Part shown: piece after piece, positions 13,438 through 25,721 of the stretch | Layout: each line of letters opens with the position of its first letter | Position numbering within the stretch: the first letter of the stretch is position 1 | From: Augochlora pura | Lineage: Eukaryota > Arthropoda > Insecta > Hymenoptera > Halictidae | Assembly (NCBI RefSeq): GCF_028453695.1 | Contig: NC_135776.1 | Coordinates: 5,828,001-5,892,000 of the forward strand | Direction of reading: 5' to 3' | Length of the DNA: 64,000 bases | Made by a program: the position numbers and the translations under genes | The notes under the pieces: model-generated | Databases searched by the model: none | What the model saw: the letters and a program-made list of their open reading frames with translations, nothing else | Told to the model about the DNA's origin: nothing

Positions 13438-16117
13438 TCGTCGTCGTCCCGACCGCTCAGCCACCAGGCGGTGCACCACATTTTGAATCGCAACCACGGT
13501 TTGTATTTCTGCAAATGAAACGAAGCCGACATGCGTCGGATCAGCACGGATGGAAGCGTCCCGAAAAAAAGAATGGGGATGGATGGTTGCGTCGAGACAA
13601 TGAGAACGTTCTGGCTGATTCGTGAGATGGCACGGTGGTGGGAGGAAGTGTGTACGAAATGACGAATAATGATTCGGCGTGGAGAAGATGTAAAATGAAT
13701 CGGCGGATTTTATGCGTGTATGGTATAAAAAGAAAATGGATGCAGCTGAAACATAAAATTTGTGAAGACATAAGAACAATTTCATAATATTGTGACAGTA
13801 TTTTCAATTTATGGGAGTTATCAATTTACTTTTCGTTTCTGTTTCGTTATAATTTGGCAGAGAGCTTGTTTCTTACGCCGAATAAAAATTCTCGGCTCCG
13901 ATCGCAAAATTTAAACGGCGAGCTCTTCTTTCCTGCAATAATTTCAACAGATCGTTACGTTGACAATTTTCCAATCGCAACAACCTCGGGTCTCCGGTGA
14001 ATAATGTATTAGTATTGATTACCATTTTGGTAATAGTAAGACAGTGTTGCTACCTGATTCTATCTGAGTGTGTCATTCTAAATACTTACTGTTCTGAATT
14101 GAGAATACTGTCTATCAAGATATGAGACTGCCATATGTGTCGAATTCATGTCGCTTACGCCTGTACTAGACTCGCTCCTAGGCCTCCGGCTGTCGTCTGT
14201 GTCCAACCCAATACTATTCAAAACCACAAAAGAGCAATTATATATTAATTACCAGTAACATAACGGCACAGTATAAGTACTGTATGTTTTATAATAATAA
14301 TTTTATTTCAATCCATACGTTTACGTTAAAGTTTTTGGTGTTTCCACTTGGACTCAGTCTCTACCATTACACTTCATGTTGGCAATCCTAAATTTATATA
14401 CAACCATGATGTAAAAAGGAGGAACGAAACTAGGCTACAATTAAACCATTGTACATTTTATATAAAGATATATATTAGTATAAAGTGAAATAAGATGATA
14501 ATATATCTTAAGTATAGACTAGTTTCGTTTTTTTTTTTTTTTAATATATACATATATACAGGATATGAACAAAGTTGTATTTAAATGTAGAATTGCAAAC
14601 ATGAAGTGTAATATTAGAGCAACAACTTTAATATAAAACTAAAATGAATAAAATGATATTATACTAGAAATAAAAATCGTACGTAAATGAAATAAAATTA
14701 TTACGTATGTTCGATATATATTTAATATTATTAACGTAAATAAGGATGTTAAAAGTGACCATTTCCGATAGAGAGTATTATTTCGGTGGGGGTGTGGATA
14801 ATTGAAACAAAATCGGTTTAAATTATTAACCTAGATGTACTCCTTTTACTGGTGTCCTCGGACCTCGCCTGCAAATACGGCAGGGTCTTCTGCCGATTCG
14901 TGGTTTTCTTCCATATCCGCCAGTAAAGGATTATCATGACCGTGACGGGCACGTAAAATGCGGCGATCGCGGTACCAAATGTAATGTAATGATTCGTCTC
15001 GATGAATTGAATGTAGCAAGCCGTCGGCGGCACCGTTCTCTGACCCTCTATGTACGGCCAAGCGTAGATCCACGGCGGCCATAGCAGCAACGAAATTCCC
15101 CATGCGGACGCTGAAATCAGAACGATGCTCCTTTGAAGCGTACGCGACCGCGCCAGCTATTTTGGTTACACGATGCAAAATTATAATTTACGTCGCGTCG
15201 TCCCTGTACGTACTAATATAAATTTCTAGTTAATTAACATGTCAGACTTTCATTTACGAAGACGACATAACTGTTGCATAGCAGAACCGGTAGAACTACC
15301 CTTTTACAGAATTAACTCTTTGTATTGTTCAAATAATTTCTCGTAGCGTTTAATTAATTTGTGATTCAAGTAATTTGTAGTTTATGTAATTTATTACCTA
15401 CAAAGGTAATAGACGCAGCTAAAAGAATTCACCCCTTTTACTACTATTTCTTTCACGGTTGCGTGTCGTTTAACAGTACTTGGTCCTTAATCATTTTCCA
15501 ATAGAACAATAATGAACAAGATACGATATAAAAATGGAACAACGCTCCAGTAGATTATGTGTAAAACGTTCGACACGTTGCTATAGCGATCGGTGACGGT
15601 TTAAATGCTAAACGAAAGAACCGTTTGCGGAGAAATTGTGCTCACCAATCATGATGGCCGCCTTCGAGGTAGTCCTCCTGACGCGATAGGTGAGAGGCCA
15701 CATTATAGAGAAGTACCGGTCGAAGCTGATGATCAGAAGATTCAGAACGGACGCGTTGCTGGCCAGGTAGTCCAACGCCAGCCACGTGTCGCACACGTGC
15801 GGTCCGAGCGGCCAATAACCAAGCACAGTGTAAACCGTGAATAGAGGCATGGAAATTAGACCGATCGCGAAATCAGCAACTGCCAAACTGAACAGAAAGT
15901 AATTGGAGGTAGTTTGCAATTGTTTGTCGATCTTGAACGATATCATCACCATGATATTCCCGACGACGGTTATCGTGCTGAGAAACACGGCGACGATCAC
16001 TATCATCACACGCTCCCATATCGCGTACGCGTACGGCTCGCCGCCGCAATCAAGACCGTTGGTTGCATCGTCGTAGTTCTCGGTGCTGGAATAGTTCACG
16101 ATTACGGTAACATTCAT
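8626..16117 (-). CDS. mAChR-A: Muscarinic acetylcholine receptor, A-type (Dm1-like GPCR)
   Basis: Plasma-membrane class A GPCR for acetylcholine. Coding exons (minus): 16117-15646, 15110-14831, 14189-14090, 13508-13218 and 9174-8626. Splice phases agree and give 563 aa. TM1 is about residues 36-59. Asp116 in TM3 (LDYLASN) is the expected amine ligand contact, DRY is 133-135, and Cys109 and Cys189 are the likely disulfide pair. TM6 carries TWTPYN (482-487) and TM7 carries NPMCY (521-525). The third intracellular loop (about 230-465) keeps islands I recall from Drosophila mAChR-A: RRPRSESS, WCTAWW, ETPLTGTVSR and VYTILIR. That favours A-type over B-type. Odd points are a run of about 16 Asp after WWLSGR and IMW after DRYFS where I recall VTR. 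Possible N-glycosylation sites are Asn2 and Asn8. Start: first ATG in exon 1; its frame stays open upstream, so a longer N-terminus is possible. Confidence 0.93.
10416..10693. mobile_element. TTAA MITE, copy C, in receptor intron 4
   Basis: The element is 278 bp and bounded by TTAA on both sides. The left end TTAACCCCTTGCACTA (10416-10431) and the right end TAGTGCAAGGGGTTAA (10678-10693) are exact reverse complements over 16 bases. The interior is AT-rich, includes a TA repeat near 10533-10550, and encodes nothing. The termini match copy E at 25.4 kb closely, so they belong to one family. It lies inside the 4-kb last intron of the muscarinic receptor. Confidence 0.7.
11809..12047. mobile_element. 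TTAA MITE, copy D, in receptor intron 4
   Basis: The element is 239 bp. It starts TTAACCCTTTGCGGTCGTAT and ends with the inverted copy ATACGACCGCAAGGGGTTAA, giving about 19 of 20 matching bases. TTAA flanks both ends and no protein is encoded. The outermost bases (TTAACCCYTTGC) are shared with copies C and E, but the next bases (GGTCG against ACT) differ, suggesting a sister subfamily. It lies in the same receptor intron as copy C. Confidence 0.7.
13401..13448 (-). repeat. Coding GAC/GAT repeat, poly-Asp
   Basis: About 16 successive Asp codons (mostly GAC with occasional GAT) lie inside receptor exon 4, in the third intracellular loop. On the plus strand it reads as GTC/ATC triplets. The tract is in frame and uninterrupted by stops. 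It directly follows the conserved WWLSGR segment. Confidence 0.9.
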
Positions 16118-16139
16118 GTCTGGAACGTGTTCGCGTTTC

Positions 16140-17060
16140 CCGCAGCTCTTCTTTCTTTTTTTTTCTTTCTTCTTCCTTTTTTTCCTCCAGTCGTTTCACC
16201 GATCACGTTCGTTATTCCATTCCCGATCGAACGACATTACCGAACTGGCCGCCGTCGATACCGTCCCCCTTCGTTCCTCGTTGGTACAGACACGAGCATT
16301 GTCTTCCCATTTTCGACGATTTCGCCGAAATGAATTTTTGTCCAATCGGAAACGTTCTCACCACCTCGGTCCCCCTCCCCCCGACCGAAACCACCGCCGC
16401 GGTTTCTGTATCAACTTCCGTACCCCTTTTCGCGTTTTTTTCTTTGTTTGGTTTCCTATTTAAAAGAACGCCGTTCGCATATAAAAGTTTTCCTAGTTAC
16501 TTTTTTTTAAATAGGTATCGCTTATTAATTCCTATACAAGTTATATTCCCTTTCCCTTGTTTTCGCTCCTTCGTTTCTTTTTTTTTTCTTGCTATCTCGG
16601 TTTGTTTTATTTTAGTTTGTTATTTAAAGCATCATCCATTTAGTCGTTGTAGTAGAAACATTCTCGAAGTACTATTCTCTCTATTTCGTAGTTCGTAAAT
16701 TTGTCTACTGCTTCTGTAAAAATTTCTCTATTCCTTCACGAAAATATCTTTCTCCTGCTCCTATGGCTCTTCTTCTTTCTCTCTTCTTCTTTCTCTCTCC
16801 CTCTTTTTCTCTTCTCTCTCTCTCCCTCTCCTCCTTCTCTCTCTCTCTCCCCCCTCTCTCTCTCTCTCTCCCACTCTCTACCTTTTCTTTCTACCCTCTC
16901 TTCTTCGTTTTATTTACTATCTCCTGTCCGCATGTATTTAGAAATACTTCAGTTCTGTTATGTTTCTCTGGTGTCACGTGTCGGACGAACGCATCTTCGT
17001 TCTCGTTCTCAAGCTATCTTATTTCTCCCGCCGCCTTGTACATCCACGACGATACTCTCT

Positions 17061-17096
<36 letters not shown>

Positions 17097-17110
17097 GTCT
17101 CTCGTACTCG
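16140..17110. repeat. Long polypyrimidine (polypurine on minus) region upstream of the receptor
   Basis: From just upstream of the receptor start codon to about 17.1 kb the plus strand is dominated by C and T, with pure CT dinucleotide runs near 16850-16870 and 17058-17100. In the receptor's own sense it is GA-rich. It probably covers 5' UTR and possibly promoter. The long open frames here (rich in Ser, Leu, Phe) come from base composition and are not genes. Confidence 0.6.
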
Positions 17111-20100
17111 TTTCTCTTCACCGAATCGTGGAACACGTCAACTGCATAGCCCCTTCAATTTCCACATCGATCGCGCGCTATCTGTAACCAGAGGATTCAT
17201 TGCACCGTCTTATTGCGAGAGGATGTATGTATCCCTTCTGCGAGATTGGCCACTAAACACGCGTACGATATCCAACGTTTTACGGTTGTATCGCCGATTT
17301 TTAACGAGTAGTTTCGACGAACGTTAAACGGTGATCGGCCGACTTGTTGCATGGGATACGTTCGATTTTTTAGCGGCGCGATAAACAAACGGGTCTACAT
17401 CGCCGTAGCGATTTTATCAATCGGAACGGCCCGTACGTTTCATTTTAGCAACGCAGGAACGAGAACAGCCGAACGGCTACTGCTAGGGCTCTCTGCCTGT
17501 ACACAAACGCTATCCATTGCAGGAAACAGTTATCTAATGATCTTCAAACGGCTGTTGCTCATCGGGCTATAAATACGCGGCGTCCAGATAATTTTACTGT
17601 ATCAACCTATAATCCGGTGTATCAATCTACGTTAACTCAGCCTTGTTTATCAATTTGTAACATATAATATATGTATATAGTATCCGGTTTGCAATATCAA
17701 TTTTTTAATTTCTTTTTCTAGTATCAATTATCAAGTTTCCATTTTCAAGCAACCTTTCTCGACAAACGCGACCAGTCTAAATGATTAAAGAATTAGTAAA
17801 AAAATCGCGTCGTCGCGATAGCAAAAATGACACGTGACAATATATAAATAAAACGTGTGTGACTTTTACGTTTGTTTCACCTACCGTCTCAATATGTACT
17901 CAGAGCAACAGAGCCATATTTCTCTCGGTTCCCAACGGCGTCATGTGGACCCATCACCTACTATGAAACAATCATGAATAATCGTTAATGCTAAATCGAA
18001 ACGAAACTATGGGAGATCCGCAAATATCTTCTGTGATTCTATTATAAACGGGTATAAGTTCTGGGAGGTCTCGGCTCCCTATTGTTATGAGAACAAACGG
18101 CTTATGGAATTGCTATTCTGACTATCTGCTATGGCGTGTGTCCCGTCGCGGCAAAATGGCGGCGGTCCCGCCAACAATGTAAATAGCTGGAGCGTCGCGG
18201 AATTTGCAAAGACGGTGACGGATTCACGATTCCGCCGCTTTCGGGGTATATTTTCGTTTAAATGGCCGACGAATTTTCGTTCGAATAGTCAGCGAATTTT
18301 CGTTATCGTTCACGTTTTCATAAGTGCAAGCGCACAGGTTTGAATCGTCATTTTAACTTCGGGATTTATTTATATCGTCAATTTTCGAATTCGTGTTATC
18401 GAATCTGTCAAATATTTTTAAGATAAATTTCTTGCCTTTTCCAGTTTATTTTTTCTAGTACATTTATTTTTATCTTTTCTAATTCATTTTCTTATACTTT
18501 AGCCCTTCGAAATCATTGCCATGATATCAATTATCAAACTAAAAGGAAGCTTGCTATATTAAGTATATAATAACTTCTGTGAACTCCCTAATGTTCAATA
18601 ACCTAAATAAATTAAACAGGTTGTCAACCGAGATATTGGTAACATTTTGTAACATTTTGAAAACATTTTGAAAACATTTGGAGCTCCTCTTGCTAAACGA
18701 CCATAAACGATTACTCCATACTTGTTTAGAATCAAAGAAGGTAGTTGCAAACCTACTGCAAAAAAGAAGACTAAGATAAATCGCGGAAATTGTCATTAAT
18801 CATGGCCGTTCCATTTTTGCAGATGCAGCGGTAATGCATTGGCTGACAGACAGCCAAACTTACTGTTAACAATATTGCAGGTAAGTGTGCATCTATGCAT
18901 GTTTCCTGTGTGTAAATGTGTCTTTGTGCTACTGCGCGCTCTGCCGCCTGGAGTACATACAGCACGCGTGGAAAATTGGACCCTGAAAATTCAATGGTTT
19001 TGCATTTTAACACATCGTCTGTCACCAATGATTTTATAATTATCGGAAGTCTATAATTTAGCGTTAAAAAATGTTTAATCAATTATTCAGCGACATTATC
19101 AACGACTTCAATAACGTCGCGGAATATATTTCATTATTTTCACGTGTCCAGGTATCTCTTATTATAACTGAGTAAATAAAAATCTCATTAAAAAGCTTGC
19201 GGCTGAGAAACTACCAAGAAAGTAGTAAATCATATTTTTCGGCAAAAATATTACCGAGCATGCTTGGGATCGTTCACAATTTTATTCAGCAATTTTCGTC
19301 GACGAATTTATTCAAGGTACTTCTTTTAAAGTTTAATCAATGCTGCAAAGCTAAGTGCAGCAATTAAAAGCTTGAGTGGAGTTTCTGTAACAATATTTAT
19401 ACTCTGGGTCCGGACGGACCCAGCATTAAAGTGTTAAAGATTCAGCGTTCTTCGAGAACTTCTCGCAAACTAAAACACAGCGGAACCTGACACTTGGGTG
19501 CTCCGGTGACCTCGGTGCACCAGTTTAAGGACCAAATTGATACGATAAGCCAGATTCATTACCATTTAAGGAATCCGTAAAATTATCCAGCGCACTGTTG
19601 CCATCGCCGACGCAAGTTTCCCTTGGAATGTGCACGTCGATATATGTAGCGAAACGGGAAGAAGTCATTTTGAACATTTACGAAGTCCCTGCAACATTAT
19701 AAACGTTATCTCTTTAGTGTGCATACGATGGATTTTGATATTATCGATAAAAATCGCAAGACGTATAATTACGATTTTATTTGATTATTAATATATATAT
19801 ATACGATTGTTAGTCTGGGGATTTTTATGCAAAACAAAAATGATTGTCAATAGTTATAGGATTAAATAATTTTTTTCGTAAATTTAATGTCACAGAACGC
19901 TACGCTGCATAGACAAACATTGACTGTAAAGTATGCCGCTTTTAATTTAAAACTTCTTATGAACCATTGATTATTTTAACCTTATACCTTAATACTTTAT
20001 TACGCAGATCGTTCCGAAGAATCGATTTGTGTAAAAAATATGCATTCTATTTTAAAAAAGAATTGACCTTCCAATCCTCGAAGATTCTATAATTTGTAAC

Positions 20101-20300
20101 AAAACGATTCTATCGTGTTACGTACATAGCATAACTTCCATATTTCTAGAAATTATTGAAATAATGTTAGCAATCGTATATAATAGTTACTAGTATAATG
20201 CAACTAATTTTAACAATGACAAATGCAACGGGAAGTCATTGTAAAACGGAAGCTTCAATATTCAATGCAGCTTGTAATAATATCCTCACTTGTCAGAAAC
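17111..20300. other. Non-coding stretch upstream of the receptor
   Basis: No exon or RNA gene is supportable here. It includes GC-richer patches near 17.2-17.6 and 18.1-18.3 kb, which could belong to the receptor's upstream region. It also has a short AACATTTTG tandem at about 18640-18680, and the inverted repeat CTGGGTCC...GGACCCAG at about 19404-19423 followed by AAAGTGTTAAA. That last motif resembles one end of MITE copy B, but I could not find its partner. Confidence 0.45.
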
Positions 20301-20301
20301 G

Positions 20302-20502
20302 TGTATTTAATAATATAAAACATTATTCAATAATATAATGTATGTCTATTGAATAATAGAATGTATGTTTATTGAATAATATAATATATATCTATTGAAT
20401 AATATAACGTGTGTGTATTAAATAATACAATGTATATCTATTGAATAATATAATGTACGTTCATTAAGTAATAGAACGTACGTGTATTAAATAATATAAT
20501 GC
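20302..20502. repeat. Minisatellite, ~23-24 bp unit, about eight copies
   Basis: Tandem copies of a unit close to TATTGAATAATATAATGTA plus a short variable spacer (TGTC, TGTT, CGTG, CGTT and similar). Copies differ from each other by several bases. The region is AT-rich and non-coding. Confidence 0.75.
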
Positions 20503-22479
20503 ACACCTTTGCGCGCGCACACCGAGGAAAAAAGAATTACGTGTAACAAAAATAGAAGCCCGAGGCTTTAAAATGAGTCACCGTTTATCTACGCGCGACA
20601 CATTTTTGCAATATTATGAATGGCGATAATTCGTCGAGAATCGATAAAGCGTTATTAAGACTTTTTGGACGATATCGAGCGTCCGCATTATCTTGTCCAT
20701 CATCGTGTGACATCCCCTATACGGTGGTTAAATTGACAACTGTTCCAAATTAGCTTGCTCACCCCTGGCGCACTATTCTATAGTTCCGTGCACAAACGCG
20801 AAAGCTTTCAAAAATCAGACCTTCGGTTATCGATATTCCCCCGACAGATAATAACCGAAAGACACATTTATTATTCGCGGAGTTGGCAGCCGCGTATCCT
20901 CTAAAATCGTACTTCTAGTGATACAACATGGTTTATTATTAAATGGCATGCCCCGCACGTCAATAACTTTACATTAGTTCTCCTTATTCAGGCTATAAAT
21001 AATTTTCCGATATTGTTTCGTCCTCGCACGCGTAAGCGCTTGTTGTAAACTGTGTTAAGCGATAGTTCTCTTCGTTTTATAAATATTATCTTAGGAGTGG
21101 ATTAGCTATGCCCGATAGGAAAGCCGCCGCGTAATAATATCTTTGGTGGCCTGATTCCTATCGATTTTTTTTCTTTTTCGCTATTCCTTACCTCTAGAAT
21201 AAACGCGTATGGATCGCGCGCGATAGTTCGGACGAAACGAAGACTCGCCTCTCCGAACGCTATGAAATCGTTTCCCGTTTCATTAGCGACGCTCGTTGAC
21301 GATCGAGAAAGGTGCGAGCACCTGCTAGGATATTCGATACACGAGAAAGTACGACTAGAGATGCTTCGCAAAAATTCGTAACACGTGAAACTAAAGATAT
21401 TCGGAAATATAATGGTGATTCTCAAAATAGAAAAATGGGCAGGCAAGCTACACGAAAATCTATGAACAATTACCAGGAATGTATTAAACTTAATTTCGAG
21501 CTTCCATGGTGATAACTGGACCGCGGTTTTTTTATCAAGAGATCTGTAAAATAGTACTTATTTTCTTAATAATTTTAATTAGTGCGGAAAGTTCACAGTC
21601 TTTGATAAAATTGTAAGGAACTATAGAGCGAATCATCTTGAAGCTTTTAGGCCAATTCATATTCGAAGATCATGTACAGATTTTATCATTGAAGAATAGC
21701 TGATGTATTACGTATAAATAAACATATGCGATCGATCATTCATATGCAAAATAAAAATCGTCCGCGTCCGTTGCAAGGAACAGGAGACACTTTGGAAGTT
21801 AGTCCTTCCTGCGATAATTATAGTAGATTTGTTTATGAATGTACAGCGCTGCACGTGGATCGTCTTAGATCCTATTTACACGAAAGAAAAAGCATGTCCC
21901 GATAACAATGAAGAGATTTGGATAATCGGAGACGCTGCCGCGATCGGAGCCAATCGAATCCCTGTATAATTACGATCACTATAATTAGAACACGTCCGGT
22001 CGGATGAACCTTAAAAAAAAACGTGACCGCCTCTGCATATATCTTGTAAATAGCTCGGTTGGTATTTGTACAAGGGGCTTTAGATGGACGTTCAACTTTG
22101 ACCCATGGCTAACGTGGCCCCGGTCGGCCTCGCGTCCAGGCACGGTTACTAAAGTGAAAGTGTCAATTCACACCATAGTTTCGCGGCCTTTTTTTCGATT
22201 CACACAGCCCCTTGACAAAGTCTTTTCTCGCCCCGCGCCCCTCTCGGCTGAACCGTCTCCATTATAAAAATGACTAAATATAGGAGCTGTCCGTTTCAGA
22301 GGACCGCGGACACGATGCCTCCGCGAAACTTGATATTACGTCATAAACATATGCAGTCTGCTCCCGTAAACATTTGCTCGACGTCCTTCATTGTTGGAGG
22401 AAGCGTACTGATTTTGAACCCCCCCCCCCCCCGGGACATCAATTTCCCTTGTTTGTGGATCCTTAATGTATATGAGCAT

Positions 22480-22725
22480 AAGTAAAGCATGAGAGAACTA
22501 TAGGAAAACTGTGTGTAAACTGTGAAGAAACCGTAAGTATATTGTGAGTGAATTATAAATAAATTATAAAGAAACTGCCATAAGTATACTGTGAGTAAAT
22601 TGTAAGTAAACTATAAATAAGACTATAAGTAAAGTGTAAATGAACTATAAGTAAATTATGAAAAAGAATTATAAGAAATAACTGTAAATAAACTATAAAT
22701 AAACTATACATAAACTAGAACTAAA
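22480..22725. repeat. Short-unit tandem repeat, ~11-13 bp (TAAACTATAAGTA-like)
   Basis: Close to twenty diverged head-to-tail copies of a unit near AAACTATAAGTA run through this stretch, with single-base slips between copies. It follows a C homopolymer near 22420-22433. No coding signal is present; from 20.5 kb to here I see no exon I would support. Confidence 0.65.
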
Positions 22726-23385
22726 ATACGCGACACGCATGCGGAACAATTTGCTTAAATTCGCAAAGATGACAACGTTATAAATACAGAGACAGGTACA
22801 CACAGTGACAAGAACAATTATAAACGCGTCGTTCTCGAAACCTCATTTTTCGAAATGGTAGACACGATACATCAAGCTCGATAATGGTTGACCAATTGAT
22901 CTGAAAGTAGAACATCTTCACAGCACGTGTATTCTTAATGCACGAACCGACATTGTTAACATCCCTCGCTTTTTTATTCTCACCATATTAAAGACGAACG
23001 AATACTTAAAATATTGTCATTATCTAAATAATCAAGACTATTATATTATCTTAATATTATCCACTGTTTTATATTAAACATATTTTTTTCGTGCATACTT
23101 TACAATGTTTTCGAGGCAGCTTGCCAAAATAATAATTATCTTAATTTTGAATTCGTGAAATAATAGCATTATATGAGAAAAGCTTTGTTAAATAAAATAA
23201 CGAGGTTGCATGAAATAATGTAAAAATAAAATTGTATTATATAATGGTATCTGAATTAATAATATGCTGTACAAGGTGGTATACAGAATTTACGGTGTAA
23301 CCATAAAGAGACGATTCCACGCACAAAAATAGGTCGACAAGAAGGAATAATATTTTTTCATTGAGGGCCTTGCTTTCCGAGGGAA

Positions 23386-23444
23386 GCGAGTTTGAAAAAT
23401 AACACTATTGAATAGGAGGTCGACTGGGCGCGTCTGATCATGAC
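23386..23444. repeat. Dispersed repeat, copy 1
   Basis: Segment with GAGTTTGAAAAATAA, TTGAATAG and GCGCGTCTGATCA in this order. A similar segment with the same order occurs near 31.03 kb. The similarity is partial, with gaps, and was found by eye, so it is probably an old transposon fragment. Confidence 0.4.
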
Positions 23445-24235
23445 CTACTAATTCCACTTCTCGCCGTACTATAAGCCACGCGTACTCAAAAATCAAGCCT
23501 TCAATGGACAAACACTATTTTCTTTGGTCCACTTATTCTCAAAAATTAAATGCAGTCTTTTTACTATAATCCATAATATTTATGTACAATATTTATATTA
23601 TTAAGCGACACAGAAAATAACTGCAATAAAGTCTATCCCTTAAAACTGTATTAATTTTGAAGAAACTAAAATATTAAAGAAGAGAAGTGTCTCAAAAGTA
23701 GTCAATGTAAAATAATTAAATGTTGCAGAATTTTCACAATGAAAATCATGAAAGTTCAGCTAATGCTATCTTAGATTCATGCTGTATCCAATGTCCACCT
23801 TCGTGCAGATATTTATTCATATTTATCGACACCTATGGAATATATGAAATAGAAGAAAAGCTGCATATCGATGTAAATAATAATCGCCATTATTATTCCA
23901 TATTCGCTGAAAGGAATCTTACGATTGATAAAAGAGAAAATTTCTCTTTTCTTCAGAAGTTTATGAAACGATCGATGAAAATACGGTCTAAAGATCTGGC
24001 CACGGTCTTCATCAAAGGGATCGAAACAATTACCCACTCGACTTTGTGTTTTCAAGTAAACAGTTTGAAGAAGCGAGTCGAGTGCCATAACACCGGTGAG
24101 AGGGGTCGGCCCGCGACCCGGGTCACGCGCGATAACAAAATTTGATAACTGTGGCAATTATCAATGCGCCGCCGTGAAATTTACGCCCCCTTGCAAAAAG
24201 GACTCTTTTGACGGTGTTGCATAAAAAACAGGATA

Positions 24236-24342
24236 TCCTGATATATATTTTTATTTTTATTACTGAAATAAAAATTTATTTATTTTTATTTTGATTAATG
24301 AAATAAAAATTTATTTTTATTTATTTTTATTACTAAAAGTGT
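24236..24342. repeat. AT-rich tandem duplication
   Basis: A block near GAAATAAAAATTTATTT plus flanking TTTTTATT is repeated about 41 bp apart, with a third partial copy. It is non-coding. The stretch from 22.7 to 25.2 kb otherwise holds only AT-rich sequence. An open frame at 23720-24145 lacks any family signature I recognise. Confidence 0.55.
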
Positions 24343-25228
24343 AACGAAAACACATACCTTTTAAATCAGCTCAATAACTAATAACTGATTAATTTAATAA
24401 TCAATCTAATTAATAATCTGTTAAATATAAGTGTTGATAATTCTTTCAAATCGACGAAAAATTAAAAATCTCCTGTTATCAAAATCTGAGAATGATAATG
24501 ATTAAAGGCATGCGAGAAATAAAAATTGTCTCGTCCTATTAGGGTAATTTCAGTAAATTATTTATTTACTAAATATATCCGTATAAACAATTGTCAATGA
24601 AAAATAATAAAAGCAACGAGACAAGCAATTACCACGTTGAATGTATCAAAAACGTTTCCCCCTCGATGCTGTTTATTATACTAATCAGAGAAAATTTAAA
24701 GTACCACTTCAATCAATGATTGTTCCGTTAACTGAATACCCGTTTCATTGATCAACAGAGAGAGATAACCGATTTATTTCGTATGCTGTAATGTAACGCC
24801 GCGTCCTGTGATAACTTTCATTGAATTGTCAATGAGAAGCCAGTTAAGATCGATGAAGATAATTATCCGTCGTCGATAGTATAAATGACGTGTTTGGCAT
24901 TATTAACCGGTGTACACTATAGTACCCGCGGAGCGATCAGAATCGGACAAAGGAAACGTTTCGCGATGAATAATTTCTGTATTAATCGCAACCAATGGTT
25001 ATGCGTCCTTCATCATTTAATATTGAAATTGGCATTAACTTATTCGTTAATCACGACTATTTGATTATTAAAGTCATCATGGTTACCATATTATGTAGGC
25101 GGTTCATTACCTACAATTATTCAATTATTCACGTGTGTTTATTAATCATGATTACCGAATTATTTGAATTATTCATTATTCACGATGCTTGTATTATTTA
25201 TGTTTTTCTTTTTTAATAATCACAGTTT

Positions 25229-25315
25229 CTGAATTATTTAAATTATTTCAGTTCACAATTGCTGAATTATTTAAATTATTTCAGTTCACAATTGCTAAAT
25301 TATTTAATTTATTCT
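25229..25315. repeat. Tandem repeat, 33-bp unit
   Basis: The unit starting CTGAATTATTTAAATTATTT begins at 25229 and again at 25262, the two copies being nearly identical. A third, partial and diverged copy starts at about 25295. Confidence 0.8.
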
Positions 25316-25452
25316 AAAATCATAATTACTCGGTCGTTTAAACTATTATTCAATACGCCCGCGTAATTTATTGTTTACGAATCCATGGCCGGTGTATCGG
25401 TCTGTAATGGTAACCATAAATCGTGAATGTAATAACGCGTTAGTTGCGACGG

Positions 25453-25721
25453 TTAACCCTTTGCACTCGAACGGCGACTCTGTGGCGCCGTTAAAGTTAT
25501 TGTGACACGTTCCAAAATTATTTTTGTAAATATCGTTAAAATTTAGATTAAAGAAAAATTTTCGTTGAAAGTGTAACTGTTATACGAATCACAAGACTCA
25601 ATTTCATACGCGTAGAATGAATTTTCTTATATAAAATGGATATATTAAAAGCCAGAAAAAATATTTCAGATATTTATTATTATATTTCGCAGTTGAAATG
25701 GCTTCGAGTGCTAAGGGTTAA
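25453..25721. mobile_element. TTAA MITE, copy E
   Basis: The element is 269 bp and bounded by TTAA. The left end is TTAACCCTTTGCACTCGAA and the right end TTCGAGTGCTAAGGGTTAA, matching as inverted repeats at 18 of 19 positions. It has no coding capacity. The termini group it with copy C at 10.4 kb. Confidence 0.7.

Noticed and set aside
13219..13518. Plus-strand frame with a poly-Ser run
   Set aside because: It is the antisense of the muscarinic receptor exon encoding poly-Asp; the real frame is on the minus strand and continues across splice sites.
16701..17327. 208-codon plus-strand frame rich in Ser, Leu and Phe
   Set aside because: It is a direct translation of the CT-rich tract upstream of the receptor; the amino-acid pattern is that of a dinucleotide repeat.
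19404..19437. Inverted repeat CTGGGTCC...GGACCCAG beside AAAGTGTTAAA
   Set aside because: It resembles one end of a TTAA element like copy B, but I found no matching opposite end within a plausible distance.
23720..24145. 141-codon frame containing CCIQCPPSCRYL
   Set aside because: The Cys pattern briefly suggested a DEG/ENaC-type channel exon, but no other family motif, membrane segment or matching splice-linked exon could be found.
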